Source: VFMC01 sp044238435
GTDB taxonomy: Bacteria; Actinomycetota; Acidimicrobiia; Acidimicrobiales; Ilumatobacteraceae
Reading direction: 5' to 3'
Length of the DNA: 44,155 nucleotides
Assembly: GCA_044238435.1 (NCBI GenBank)
Contig: JBIIDH010000018.1
Coordinates: forward strand, 1-44,155
The notes under the pieces were generated by a model. That model did not search any database. It saw only the letters and a list, made by a program, of their open reading frames with translations, and was not told the DNA's origin. Shown here one piece after another: positions 25,376-33,925 of the stretch. Positions within the stretch are counted from its first letter, which is position 1, and every line of letters starts with the position of its first letter. Both the position numbers and the translations under genes were made by a program.

Positions 25376-26319
25376 ACCCGCGTGCAGTCGTCGGCTCGAT
25401 GGCGATCGCCGGCAGTGTCGTGTTCGGTGCGTGCGGCGGCGACGAGAACGCCGGCACCGGCACCGATACGCCGATGGTCTACGCAGCGTTCGCCCCGATC
25501 GAGGAGGTGGCTCGCGCCGTTGCCGGCGAGCGGGCCGACGTGGTGGGCCTGGTGCCCCCCGGCGGCGGAGCCCACGACTACGAGCCGACTGCGAAGCAGT
25601 TGGAGGCGCTCGCCACGGCCGACCTGGTCGTCTACTTCGGAGCCGACTTCCAGCCCGGTGTCCAAGATGCCGTTGCCGGACTGGACGACGGCGTGCGGAT
25701 CATCGACCTCCTCGAGGGGTTGCGCCTGCTACCGGTCGGCGAGCAGTTGCCCGGCACCGACGGCGAGGTCGACGGTGAGGTCCTGGCAACCGGCGACGAC
25801 CCTCACGTATGGCTCGACCCGCAGAACATGATGGCGATGACCCGTGCAGTCAGCGAGGCTCTCGCCGACCTCGACCCCGACGGTCGTGAGATCTACGAGC
25901 GGGGCCGCGATGCGTATCTGGCCGAACTCGAGCGCCTCGACACCGAGATGGAGGCCGGACTCGCGCAGTGCGCGTCGGACGTGATCGTCACCAGCCACCG
26001 CGCCTTCGAGTACCTCGCTCGACGCTTCGGGCTCACCCAGATCTCCATCGCCGGCATCTCGCCCGAGGTCGAACCGTCACCGTCGACGCTCGAGGCGGTG
26101 GCGGCTGCAGCGGCGGCCGACAACGTGTCGGTGATCTACTTCGAGGAGAACCTCCCGCCCGACCTGGCCGAGACGGTGGCGAGCGAGATCGGTGCCGACA
26201 CCGATGTGCTCGACCCGGTCGAGACCCTGTCCGACGAGCAGCTCGCGGCGGGCGAGTCGTACCTCACGGTGCAGCGGGCGAACCTCGCCGCGCTGCGCGC
26301 CGGTCTCGGCTGTTCGTGA
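25372..26319 (+). CDS. znuA: Zinc ABC transporter substrate-binding lipoprotein (ZnuA/AdcA-like)
   Basis: The 315-residue product has a lipobox (VVFGAC, Cys21) and the cluster A-I metal-binding fold. Candidate zinc ligands are His68 (GGGAHDYEP), His145 (GDDPHVWLDP), His209 (VTSHRAFEYLARRFGL) and an acidic residue late in the protein (SEIGADTDVLDPVE). GISPEVEPSPSTL and a long linker helix fit the family. The His-rich loop typical of many ZnuA proteins is replaced by a short acidic loop (GEQLPGTDGEVDGE), so high-affinity buffering may differ. It overlaps the preceding small gene and the ATPase gene by four bases each. Manganese specificity is possible but the Zur-like box favours zinc. Confidence 0.9.
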   Translation: MNPRAVVGSMAIAGSVVFGACGGDENAGTGTDTPMVYAAFAPIEEVARAVAGERADVVGLVPPGGGAHDYEPTAKQLEALATADLVVYFGADFQPGVQDAVAGLDDGVRIIDLLEGLRLLPVGEQLPGTDGEVDGEVLATGDDPHVWLDPQNMMAMTRAVSEALADLDPDGREIYERGRDAYLAELERLDTEMEAGLAQCASDVIVTSHRAFEYLARRFGLTQISIAGISPEVEPSPSTLEAVAAAAAADNVSVIYFEENLPPDLAETVASEIGADTDVLDPVETLSDEQLAAGESYLTVQRANLAALRAGLGCS

Positions 26320-27044
26320 GCAAGCCGCTCCTCCGGCTCAGCGACGTCGGCGTCAGGTACGGCGACCGGGTCGCGCTGGCCGGCGTGTCGTTCTCGCTGC
26401 AGCCGGGCGAACTCGTTGCGCTGATCGGTCCGAACGGTGCCGGGAAGTCGACGCTGCTGAAGGCGGTCGTCGGCTTGGTCCCGCACAGCGGGTTCGTCTC
26501 GGTACAGGGACACGAGTGCCATCATCGGCCGGACCGTCTCGACCTCGCCTATGTCGCCCAGCACAGTGCTGTCGACCGCCTCTTCCCCATCACCGTCGAC
26601 GAAGTGGTGCGATCCGGCCGGCGTCGATTCGGGCGGTGGTGGCGCCGCGACTCCGCCGCCGACATCGGGGCCGCACGCGCGGCGTTGGAACGGGTCGGCC
26701 TCGGCGACCGCGGTGCGGCGCGGCTGAGCGAACTCTCCGGCGGGCAGGTGCAACGGGTGTTCGTGGCCCGAGCGCTGGCCCAGGAGGCGAAGGTGGTCCT
26801 CCTCGACGAGGCGATGGCGGGCGTCGACCGACCCACGACCCTGACCTTGCTCGACATGCTGCACCAGGTCACGGCAAGCGGTGCTGCGGTGGTCGTGGCC
26901 ATGCACGACCTGGCCCTCGCGCGGCGTCACTTCGATCGATGTCTGGCAGTGAACGGCACGCTCGTTGCCGATGGGCCACCCGAGGAGGTCTTGGTCGGCG
27001 ACGTGCTCGAGTCGGTGTTCGGGGCCACGGTCGCGGTGTCCTGA
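26316..27044 (+). CDS. znuC: Zinc ABC transporter ATPase (ZnuC-like)
   Basis: The 242-residue ATPase shows Walker A GPNGAGKST (38-46), a Q-loop in YVAQHS, signature LSGGQVQRVFVARAL, Walker B VVLLDEAMAGVD and switch His in AMHDLALARRHF. The residue after the catalytic Glu is Ala where Pro is usual (DEP to DEA), a small oddity. GTG 26316 overlaps the znuA stop. A His-rich patch HECHHRPD may be incidental. It couples ATP use to ZnuB-mediated import. Confidence 0.92.
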   Translation: MSKPLLRLSDVGVRYGDRVALAGVSFSLQPGELVALIGPNGAGKSTLLKAVVGLVPHSGFVSVQGHECHHRPDRLDLAYVAQHSAVDRLFPITVDEVVRSGRRRFGRWWRRDSAADIGAARAALERVGLGDRGAARLSELSGGQVQRVFVARALAQEAKVVLLDEAMAGVDRPTTLTLLDMLHQVTASGAAVVVAMHDLALARRHFDRCLAVNGTLVADGPPEEVLVGDVLESVFGATVAVS

Positions 27045-27045
27045 C

Positions 27046-27909
27046 GTGGGCGCGCTCTGGGAGCCGTTCTCCTCCGACTTCATGCAGCGAGCCCTGGTGG
27101 CCACGCTCATCGTCGGGGTGCTGTCGCCGGCCGTTGGCACCTGGGTGGTACTGCGCCGGATGGCGAACCTCGGCGATGCACTCGGCCACGGCACCCTCGC
27201 CGGTGTCGCCGTGGCCTATGCCGCCGGAGTGAGCGTGCTGTGGGGTGCCCTGGTGCTCGCGGTGCTGATGGCCTTGGCCCTCGCCGCGCTGTTGCAGCAC
27301 CGCGGCCTCGGCGCCGAGTCGGTGGTCAGCATCGTCGGCACCGGTCTGTTCGCCGTCGGCGTGATCGTGATCTCACGGCAACGCACCGGTGTCGAACTCA
27401 CGCACTTCCTGTTCGGTCGGATCCTCACCGTCTCGACGGCCGACATCGTCACCAACGTCGTGCTCTGCGGCGCCGCGCTCGCGACCCTCGGCCTCGTCGG
27501 CCGAGACCTCCGTCTCGCCACCTTCGACCGCCAGCACGCCATCCAGGTCGGGGTGAAGGTCACAGCGGTCGACACCGTGCTCCTGGTGCTCGTGGCGGTG
27601 AGTGTGGTGGTGAGCCTGCGCACCGTCGGCACGGTGATGGCCGTGGCGATGGTGGTCACCCCGGCTGCGACGGCACAGCTGGTGGCGAGGCGCACGCCGA
27701 CCATGACTCTGTTCGCCATCGCGATCGCCGAACTGAGTGGTGTGTCGGGGCTGATCATCGCGTACCACCTCGATGTCTCGCCGGGAGCGACGATCGCCCT
27801 GGTGTGCACCGGGGTGTTCGTGCTGGTGTACCTGCTGCGTACCGCCCCGCAATGGGTCAGGCACGCTCGGTGGCGACCAGCAGGATCAGCGCTGACGCGA
27901 TCGAGATGA
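27046..27909 (+). CDS. znuB: Zinc ABC transporter permease (ZnuB-like)
   Basis: The 287-residue membrane protein has about eight to nine hydrophobic segments and the family blocks VGTWVVLRRMANLGDALGHG, ESVVSIVGTGLFAVGVI, TVGTVMAVAMVVTPAATAQL and the LSGVSGLIIAYHLDVSPGAT region. It starts at GTG 27046, one base after the ATPase stop. Its last 53 bases overlap the convergent efflux gene tail to tail, so transcripts of the two operons would be antisense to each other there. Confidence 0.92.
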   Translation: MGALWEPFSSDFMQRALVATLIVGVLSPAVGTWVVLRRMANLGDALGHGTLAGVAVAYAAGVSVLWGALVLAVLMALALAALLQHRGLGAESVVSIVGTGLFAVGVIVISRQRTGVELTHFLFGRILTVSTADIVTNVVLCGAALATLGLVGRDLRLATFDRQHAIQVGVKVTAVDTVLLVLVAVSVVVSLRTVGTVMAVAMVVTPAATAQLVARRTPTMTLFAIAIAELSGVSGLIIAYHLDVSPGATIALVCTGVFVLVYLLRTAPQWVRHARWRPAGSALTRSR

Positions 27910-29104
27910 AGATGGCGATCGCCAGCGCGAAGGGCCGCACCGTCCCATCGAACGCGCTGGTGGCGAGACCTCCCAGCAGCGCGCCGCCCGCCGTGGTGAC
28001 CGTGCCGATGACCGCTGAGGCGGTGCCGGCCACGTGCGGCAACGGCTGCATGGCGGCGGTGTTGCAGTTGGGCACGAGTCCCTGCGCGACGGGGATGACG
28101 CCGGCCAGGGCGATCGTGAAGAGCCAGAAGTTCGGGCGGCCTCCAGCGCTGAACGACACGGCCACGAGGATCCATGCGGTCAACACACCGACCTGAGCCA
28201 TTCGCCGCACGAGCCGGGTCAGCCCGATCCGCTGCACCAGTCGGGCGTTGTTGAGCGAACTGATCGCCAGGAGCACCGCGATCACACCGAAGAACGCCGG
28301 GAACCACTCGCTGTAGCCGAACACCTCACCGACGACGATCTCGGAGCCGGCGAGGTAGGTGGTCATCACGCCGAACAGGAACGTCATCGCCACCGTGAAC
28401 GCACGCGTCTGGCGGTTCGACACCACCTCGCGGCAGGCGGTGACGACGGCCGCAACCGTGAACGGTCGGCGCCGCTCGGGCGCCAGGGTCTCGGGCAACC
28501 GCCGGGTCCAGACCAAGAGTGCAGCGGCCGCCACGGCCGGTAACCAGTAGACCGCGCGCCAGGGCAGCACGGCGATCAACCCGGCGCCGACAGCGGGTGC
28601 GAGGATCGGGACGAGCAGGAACACCGCCATGATCAGCGACATCAGCCGGGCCATGGCATCGCCGCTGTAACGGTCGCGCACCATCGCCACCGAGAGCGAA
28701 CGCGGCCCGGCAGCGCCGAGGCCCCAGACAAACCGTGCGGCGACCATCACGGTCCACGACGTGGCGAGCGCTGCGACGACAGCGCTCAGCACATACAACA
28801 CCAACCCTGCCTGCAGCGGCCGCCGCCGACCGAAGCGATCCGAGGCCGGGCCGTAGAGCCAGGGGCCGATCGCGAGGCCGAGGAAGAACGCCGTCACCAA
28901 CCAGCCGACCCGCGTGGAGTCGGCGGGCATGCCGAACTCGGCGCGCACGTCGGCGAAGGCGGGCAGGATCGTGTCGATCGCCAATGCGCCGCACGCCATG
29001 AGAGCGACGACGAGGATGATGAACTCGCGGTCGCCCGCGGTGCGCGGGCCGGCGTTCGCGCCGAACCCTTCGGAGGTTGTCACCCGAACCGTGGAGGCCC
29101 TCAC
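27857..29104 (-). CDS. MFS transporter, Bcr/CflA multidrug-efflux type
   Basis: The 415-residue protein has about twelve membrane segments. It carries the MFS motif A-like loop GPASDRFGRRRPLQAGLVLY and the drug:H+ antiporter pattern FVWGLGAAGPRSLSVAMVRDRY typical of Bcr/CflA proteins. An N-terminal cytoplasmic tail of about 25 residues precedes the first segment. Start GTG 29104 overlaps the stop of the upstream permease gene (GTGA); GTG 29083 is an internal alternative. It is last of a three-gene - strand operon. Probably exports a small hydrophobic compound; substrate unknown. Confidence 0.88.
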   Translation of the reverse strand: MRASTVRVTTSEGFGANAGPRTAGDREFIILVVALMACGALAIDTILPAFADVRAEFGMPADSTRVGWLVTAFFLGLAIGPWLYGPASDRFGRRRPLQAGLVLYVLSAVVAALATSWTVMVAARFVWGLGAAGPRSLSVAMVRDRYSGDAMARLMSLIMAVFLLVPILAPAVGAGLIAVLPWRAVYWLPAVAAAALLVWTRRLPETLAPERRRPFTVAAVVTACREVVSNRQTRAFTVAMTFLFGVMTTYLAGSEIVVGEVFGYSEWFPAFFGVIAVLLAISSLNNARLVQRIGLTRLVRRMAQVGVLTAWILVAVSFSAGGRPNFWLFTIALAGVIPVAQGLVPNCNTAAMQPLPHVAGTASAVIGTVTTAGGALLGGLATSAFDGTVRPFALAIAIFISIASALILLVATERA

Positions 29105-30192
29105 TCGGTGCCGGTCAGTTTCCGGAGTTCGCTCTGGGCTCGGCTCGCCGCGGTGGCCAGTGCTCCGAGGCCGAGCACCCGCGAAAATCCGGCTCGGATG
29201 ACGAGAGCGGAGGGAACAGCGAGCATCAGGCCGACGAGGCCGCCGATCACCCCGCCGAGGGCGGTGATCACCAGCACGAGTGCCGGGTGCATGTCGAGGC
29301 GATCACCCATCACCTTCGGTTCGACGAAGTTCTCGAGCAGCAGGTTGCTGAGCAACGAGACGATCAGCATCACCACGGCCGGAACGATCCCGCCCTCGGC
29401 GAACGCCACCGTCACGGCCAATCCACCACCGATCAGGCCGCCGAGATAGGGCACGTACCCGCCGATGAAGTTGACCACGGCGATGGTGAGCACCAGGGGC
29501 AGACCGAGGATGACCGCTGTGACTGCGGTGATCGCGGCGACGATTGCCGACAGCACGGTGCGCCCCATGCCGTACTGACGTAGGCCGCTGATGCTGTCGG
29601 CGATCCATGCATCGATGTCGTCGCGGCGCGACGCAGGGGTCATCCTGACCAGTCGCCGTCGGAGCACGCCGCCGTCGCGCAGGACGTAGTACATGATCAG
29701 AGCGCCCATCAGGCCCGCCGCACCGAGTGCGGTGACCGCTTCCACACCACCGATCACCACGGCGAGGAATCCCTTGGTCAGCATCGGGCTGATCGACTCG
29801 AGCGACTCGCGCACCCGCTCGATGGTGGGCGCGTCGAGGCCGGCCTCGGCCAGTGCTGCCGAGATGGCCGAGCCGATCTCGTCGAGTTGCTGCGCCACAC
29901 CGATCACCGTGAGGGTGATCACGCCGATCAGCAGGCCGAGCAGGCCGAGCACCACTGCGGCGGCGGCGATGCTGGGGTTGATGCCGCGCCGCACCATCCA
30001 TCCGACGGCAGGTCGGAAGACGACGGCGAGCACGATGCCGAACACGATGGGCAGCACGAGGCCGCCCACCGCAGTGAGCGCCGAGACGACGATGCTGGCG
30101 AGGACGACGATGCCGATCGCCGCCCAGGCCCAACGGCCGGCGCGAACGACCCGCGGCTCGGCGGACGGTGCAGGGGTTGCGCTGTCGGTCAC
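29101..30192 (-). CDS. AI-2E family membrane permease
   Basis: The 363-residue protein has the AI-2E (UPF0118, TqsA/PerM) organisation. Two N-terminal membrane segments (ALTAVGGLVLPIVFGIVLAVV, AAAAVVLGLLGLLIGVI) come first, then an amphipathic soluble portion (QQLDEIGSAISAALAEAGLDAP...SLESISP). A C-terminal cluster follows, including FIGGYVPYLGGLIGGGLAV and LLSNLLLENFVEPKVMGDRL, the family hallmark. GTG 30192 overlaps the hydrolase stop. Members export signals or act as Na+/H+ antiporters; which applies here is not known. Confidence 0.88.
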   Translation of the reverse strand: MTDSATPAPSAEPRVVRAGRWAWAAIGIVVLASIVVSALTAVGGLVLPIVFGIVLAVVFRPAVGWMVRRGINPSIAAAAVVLGLLGLLIGVITLTVIGVAQQLDEIGSAISAALAEAGLDAPTIERVRESLESISPMLTKGFLAVVIGGVEAVTALGAAGLMGALIMYYVLRDGGVLRRRLVRMTPASRRDDIDAWIADSISGLRQYGMGRTVLSAIVAAITAVTAVILGLPLVLTIAVVNFIGGYVPYLGGLIGGGLAVTVAFAEGGIVPAVVMLIVSLLSNLLLENFVEPKVMGDRLDMHPALVLVITALGGVIGGLVGLMLAVPSALVIRAGFSRVLGLGALATAASRAQSELRKLTGTE

Positions 30193-31076
30193 GGATGCTC
30201 GCCTGTCCGCACGCGGTCGAGGAACGACACGACGGCGTCGTTGAACGCATCGTTGCGGTCGCCCGCCACCATGTGCCCGGCCCCGCCCACATCGGCGTAC
30301 TCGGCGTGCGGCACGGTGCGCAGGAACTGCTGGGCGCCCTCCTCGCTGAGGAGATCGCTCTGCCTGCCGCGCACCAGCAGGGTGGGCACTCGCAGGCTGC
30401 GTGCCGCGTCGTCGAGGTGCTCGGCACGATGAGCGCGGGTGCGCGACTCGTCGTCGACCGGGCGGATGCTCATGAACGCGGGGTCCCAGTGCCAGTACCA
30501 GCGCCCGTTGTCGCGCTGGCGCACGTTCTTGCGCAGGCCCGACAGGTCGGTGGGGCGGGGTCGGTGCGGGTTGTAGGCGTGCACCGCGTCGGCCACCTCG
30601 TCGAGCGACGCGAATCCCTGCTCCATGTTGGTACGCATGAACGTGAGGATGCGGTCGGCGCCGGCGATCTCGATGTGGGGTGCGATGTCGACCATCACCA
30701 GTGCCCGGCCGCACGGGGCATCGGCGGTGCGGCCGAGGGCGAGCAGCGACGACGTGCCGCCGAGCGACGCACCGATGAGGGCCGGCCGACCGAGCGTGCG
30801 GCACACCTCGATGAGGTCGCTCGAGAAGGCGTCGACGCTGTAGTCGCCGTCGGGGGCCCACGCGCTGTCGCCGTGGCCGCGCAGGTCGAGCGACACGGCG
30901 TACCAGCCGTGGGTGCCGAGGTAGGTGGTGGTCGTGTGCCACGAGTGCCGGGTCTGGCCGCCGCCGTGGGCCAGCAGCACCGGCGGGTCGGCGGGGTCGC
31001 CCACCGCATCGCCGACGAGGCGGATGCCGTCGCGTCCGACGAGCTCGATGGTCTGGGTGGTCACCACGCTGGGCAC
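30189..31076 (-). CDS. Alpha/beta-hydrolase fold protein
   Basis: The 295-residue protein has the complete hydrolase triad setting: the oxyanion segment LLAHGGGQTRHSWH, nucleophile elbow GASLGG (Ser in LIGASLGGTSS), Asp in VRGRQSDLLS and His in VGGAGHMVAGDRNDAF. LDLRGHGDSAW is the standard strand 4-helix segment. This matches haloperoxidase/epoxide-hydrolase-like esterases. Three closely spaced GTG codons (31076, 31067, 31064) are possible starts; I took the outermost as the longest, with no convincing Shine-Dalgarno sequence for any. It heads the operon with the AI-2E and MFS genes and is divergent from rmuC. Confidence 0.82.
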   Translation of the reverse strand: MPSVVTTQTIELVGRDGIRLVGDAVGDPADPPVLLAHGGGQTRHSWHTTTTYLGTHGWYAVSLDLRGHGDSAWAPDGDYSVDAFSSDLIEVCRTLGRPALIGASLGGTSSLLALGRTADAPCGRALVMVDIAPHIEIAGADRILTFMRTNMEQGFASLDEVADAVHAYNPHRPRPTDLSGLRKNVRQRDNGRWYWHWDPAFMSIRPVDDESRTRAHRAEHLDDAARSLRVPTLLVRGRQSDLLSEEGAQQFLRTVPHAEYADVGGAGHMVAGDRNDAFNDAVVSFLDRVRTGEHP

Positions 31077-31139
31077 GGTATCCGCAGGTGCCTTCGTGGG
31101 CAGAGTTCGGCTGTCACACCCCCTCGGCATCATGTCGTT

Positions 31140-32228
31140 GTGACCTCCATGACCGTTCTCGTCATCGTCCTCGTCGTCCTGCTGGCAGCCGCGTCCGCAG
31201 CCATCGCCTGGCTGCTCGCCGGTCGTCGGGCCGCTCCGACGGTGCCGCCACCCGGGCCGTTGCTGCCACCGGCGGCACCCGGCCCCAGCCTCGACGAGGT
31301 GCAGCGCACGGTCGCGGCCGACATCGGTCGGCTCAGCACGCTGGTCCAGCAACTCGGCGACGCCACGGCGCAGCGGTTCGGTCAGGTCGATCGCTCGTTG
31401 CAGCATCACGCCCAGGCCACGCAGCAGCTGTCGGCCACCGCGGCCGGACTGCGCGAGGCCCTCGCCAGTTCGAACGCTCGCGGGCAGTGGGGCGAGCGCA
31501 TGGCCGACGACGTGCTGCGCCTCGCCGGCCTCCACGAAGGGGTCAACTATGTGAAGCGCACCGCGCTGGTGGGCGAGGGCACAGGCATCCCCGACATCAC
31601 GTTCGTCCTGCCTCGGGGTCAGGTGCTGTTCATGGACGTGAAGTTCCCCATGGCGGCGTACCTGCGTCATCTCGAGGCGGGCACCGATGCCGAGCGGGCA
31701 CAGCACCGTGTCGCCTTTCTCCGCGACGTACGCGGGCGCATCCGCGAGCTGGCCCGGCGCGAGTACGCAGCCACCGACCAGCGCCCGGCGGTCGACACGG
31801 TGCTGCTGTTCGTACCCAACGAGTCGCTCGCCGGGTTCATCCACGAAAGCGACGCCGGCCTCATCGACGAGGCGTTGCAGAGCAACATCGTGCTGTGCAG
31901 TCCGCTCACGTTGTTCGCCTTCCTCGGTGTCATCCGCCAGGCGCACGACCAGTACATGGTCGAGCAGACCAGTAACGAGATCCTGCAGTTGCTGGGGGCC
32001 TTCAGCCAGCAGTTCACGAAGTACGGCGATGCGGTCGACAAGGTGAAGCGCCAGTTCGACACCGTCGCCCGCTCGTTCGACGAGTTGGCCACCACTCGGC
32101 GCCGAGCACTCGAACGGCCGTTGCGCCGTATCGACGACCTGCGCGCCGACCGGCAGCTCGAGGTGGCTCCGGGCTTCGAGCTCGATCCGGCGGCGGATCC
32201 GGGCGGCGGCGTCGAGGTCGGCGCGTAA
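31140..32228 (+). CDS. rmuC: RmuC-family DNA recombination protein
   Basis: The 362-residue protein has an N-terminal membrane anchor (about residues 4-27). A Gln-rich helical, probably coiled-coil region (about 50-120: STLVQQLGDATAQRFGQVDRSLQHH) follows. The RmuC nuclease-like core comes next, with GQWGERMADDVLRLAGL, GIPDITFVLPRGQVLFMDVKFPM (the PD-(D/E)xK-like Asp and Lys) and VLLFVPNESLAGF. RmuC limits DNA inversion at short inverted repeats. Start GTG 31140 gives MTSMTVLV; ATG 31149 is equally possible. A CATCAT hexamer 6 nt before the GTG suggests a leaderless mRNA. It is followed by the exonuclease VII genes. Confidence 0.88.
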   Translation: MTSMTVLVIVLVVLLAAASAAIAWLLAGRRAAPTVPPPGPLLPPAAPGPSLDEVQRTVAADIGRLSTLVQQLGDATAQRFGQVDRSLQHHAQATQQLSATAAGLREALASSNARGQWGERMADDVLRLAGLHEGVNYVKRTALVGEGTGIPDITFVLPRGQVLFMDVKFPMAAYLRHLEAGTDAERAQHRVAFLRDVRGRIRELARREYAATDQRPAVDTVLLFVPNESLAGFIHESDAGLIDEALQSNIVLCSPLTLFAFLGVIRQAHDQYMVEQTSNEILQLLGAFSQQFTKYGDAVDKVKRQFDTVARSFDELATTRRRALERPLRRIDDLRADRQLEVAPGFELDPAADPGGGVEVGA

Positions 32229-32240
32229 GGTGACGCCACC

Positions 32241-33563
32241 ATGAGCCAGGCAGCGTTCGACCTCGACGGTGATGCCGAGCCCACCTACTCGGTGGGCGAA
32301 CTCGCCGACGCCATCAACGGCGTACTGCGTCGCGGGTTCGGCGACGGGGTGTGGGTGCGCGGCGAGATCCAGGGCTGGCGCGTCGGTGGACCGCACGCCT
32401 ACTTCACCCTGGTCGAGCAGACGGCGGAGGGCAAGGCCACACTCAACGTGCAGTTCTTCGCCCCGGCCAGGGCCCGACTGCGGCCACTGCTCGAACGCAG
32501 CGGGGTGCGCCTGGCCGACGGGTTGCAGGTACGCATCTTCGGGCAGCTCGACTTCTATGCGCCGGGTGGCCGCCTCGGGTTGAAGATGGTCGACATCGAC
32601 CCACGGTTCACCCTGGGCGACCTGGCCATGCAACGCGATGCGGTCATCCGTCGGCTGGTGGCCACAGGGTTGTTCGATGCCAACCGGCGCGTGCCGCTGT
32701 CGCCGGCACCGATGCGGGTGGGCGTGGTCACCAGCACCGACAGCGCCGCCTGGGCCGACTTCCGTCACGAGATCGAGCGCAGCGGGCTCGGTTTCCACCT
32801 GCAGGTCACCGACGTGCGCGTGCAGGGCGACCAGGCCGTGGCGCAGATCACCCGCGCGCTCACGGCGTTCGGTCGCCGCACCGACCTCGATGCGGTGGTG
32901 CTCATCCGCGGCGGTGGCGCCCGCAGCGAACTGGCCACATTCGACGACGAGGCCATCGCCGTGGCCATCGCCGGCTCGGCGCTGCCCGTGCTCACCGGCC
33001 TCGGCCACGAGATCGACCGCAGCGTGGCCGACGAGGTGGCCCACCTCGCGCTGAAGACACCCACGGCGTGCGCGGCCGCGTTGGTCGAGCGGGTGGCGCT
33101 GTACCTGGCGTCGGTCGAGCAGCAGTGGTCGGCCATCGCTGCCCACGCCGATCGGGCCGTGCGCGATGCCGAGGTGCGGCTCAACACGGTGGCCGCTTCC
33201 ATCGGCCACCTCACGGTGTCGGCTGTCGACCGCAGCAGCGAGCGACTGCATCAGCGGGTCGACCGGCTGCGCCGCGGTGCCGAACGGGCCGTCGAACGCG
33301 CCGACACCCGCTTGGTGCAGGCCATCGCCGGGGTTCGTCGTGCGCCGGCCCGGCTCGAACCCGAGGTGCGCCACCTCGACGGCATCGCCGCCCGCGTGCG
33401 CCTGCTCGACCCGGTCAACACCATGGCGCGCGGCTGGAGCATCACTCGCACCGCCACCGGCGACACCGTGCGCGACGCCGACCAACTCGTGCCCGGCACC
33501 GAACTCATCACCACCTTCGCTCGCGGCCGAGCCCGCAGCACCGTCGAGGAGACCCTGCCATGA
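32241..33563 (+). CDS. xseA: Exodeoxyribonuclease VII large subunit
   Basis: The 440-residue protein has the N-terminal OB-fold (YSVGELADAINGVLRR...GEIQGWRVGGPHAYFTL), the catalytic region RVGVVTSTDSAAWADF, GGGARSELATFDDE (about 224-237) and PVLTGLGHEIDRSVADEVAH (249-268). A long coiled-coil C-terminal part follows. The usual GGGS-x-EDL motif reads GGGARSEL here. Exonuclease VII degrades single-stranded DNA in both directions. AAGGTGA precedes the ATG with suitable spacing. The stop overlaps xseB by ATGA. Confidence 0.95.
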   Translation: MSQAAFDLDGDAEPTYSVGELADAINGVLRRGFGDGVWVRGEIQGWRVGGPHAYFTLVEQTAEGKATLNVQFFAPARARLRPLLERSGVRLADGLQVRIFGQLDFYAPGGRLGLKMVDIDPRFTLGDLAMQRDAVIRRLVATGLFDANRRVPLSPAPMRVGVVTSTDSAAWADFRHEIERSGLGFHLQVTDVRVQGDQAVAQITRALTAFGRRTDLDAVVLIRGGGARSELATFDDEAIAVAIAGSALPVLTGLGHEIDRSVADEVAHLALKTPTACAAALVERVALYLASVEQQWSAIAAHADRAVRDAEVRLNTVAASIGHLTVSAVDRSSERLHQRVDRLRRGAERAVERADTRLVQAIAGVRRAPARLEPEVRHLDGIAARVRLLDPVNTMARGWSITRTATGDTVRDADQLVPGTELITTFARGRARSTVEETLP

Positions 33564-33775
33564 CCACCCCCGATTCGTCCGTTCCGTCGGGCTATGCCGA
33601 GGCGCTCGCCGAGCTCGAGGCCATCCTCGTGCGGCTCGAGCGCGCCGACGTCGACGTCGACGTGCTGGCCACCGAGGTGCAGCGCGCCGCTGCCCTCATC
33701 GCCGTGTGCCGCGACCGCATCGGCAATGCCCGCCTGCAGATCGACCAGGTGGTCGCCGACCTCGGCGACGCCTGA
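33560..33775 (+). CDS. xseB: Exodeoxyribonuclease VII small subunit
   Basis: The 71-residue protein fits the XseB pattern: YAEALAELEAILVRLERADVDVDVLATEVQRAAALIAVCRDRI, two helices that form a hairpin and cap the coiled coil of XseA. It overlaps the xseA stop by four bases, the usual arrangement. After its stop come tandem repeats and a palindrome before crtE. Confidence 0.93.
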   Translation: MTTPDSSVPSGYAEALAELEAILVRLERADVDVDVLATEVQRAAALIAVCRDRIGNARLQIDQVVADLGDA

Positions 33776-33776
33776 C

Positions 33777-33824
33777 CCCACCCGAGTCGCAGCTGCCCAC
33801 CCGAGTCGCAGCTGCCCACCCGAG
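33777..33824. repeat. 19-bp tandem repeat, 2.5 copies, between xseB and crtE
   Basis: CCCACCCGAGTCGCAGCTG occurs at 33777-33795 and 33796-33814, and its first ten bases again at 33815-33824. A related copy in inverse orientation lies before dnaK at 43350-43368. The 150-bp spacer 33776-33925 also holds an inverted repeat and a -10-like box. Confidence 0.9.
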
Positions 33825-33858
33825 GGAAACGTGGCACCCGGGTGTACTTGTTGTCAGT

Positions 33859-33881
33859 CGGTGACGGGCCAAGGGTCACCG
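33859..33881. promoter_or_regulatory. 23-bp inverted repeat upstream of the carotenoid operon
   Basis: CGGTGAC (33859-33865) and GTCACCG (33875-33881) are perfect 7-bp arms separated by 9 nt. The centre is about 56 bp before the crtE start, a fitting place for an operator of the crt operon. It has no T-run, so an intrinsic terminator for xseB is less likely. The regulator is unknown. Confidence 0.4.
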
Positions 33882-33913
33882 ATCACGGGAACGCAGGGCC
33901 GCCTGTTCGGTCG

Positions 33914-33919
33914 TAGCCT
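33914..33919 (+). promoter_or_regulatory. Candidate -10 box for a leaderless crtE transcript
   Basis: TAGCCT matches TANNNT and ends 6 nt before the GTG at 33926, so transcription would start at or next to the start codon. No Shine-Dalgarno sequence is present. No good -35 hexamer is visible. Confidence 0.4.
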
Positions 33920-33925
33920 GCCCTC

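Noticed and set aside
31049..31065. Another TGGTCTG match near the alpha/beta hydrolase start
   Set aside because: It lies in the N-terminal codons of that gene, lacks the second half-site and has no link with the catabolic island.
30189..33485. A 1098-codon open frame on the - strand covering rmuC and xseA
   Set aside because: Only the part 30189-31076 has a recognisable fold; the rest is antisense to well-identified rmuC and xseA and reads as His/Gly/Arg-rich filler typical of GC-rich shadows.
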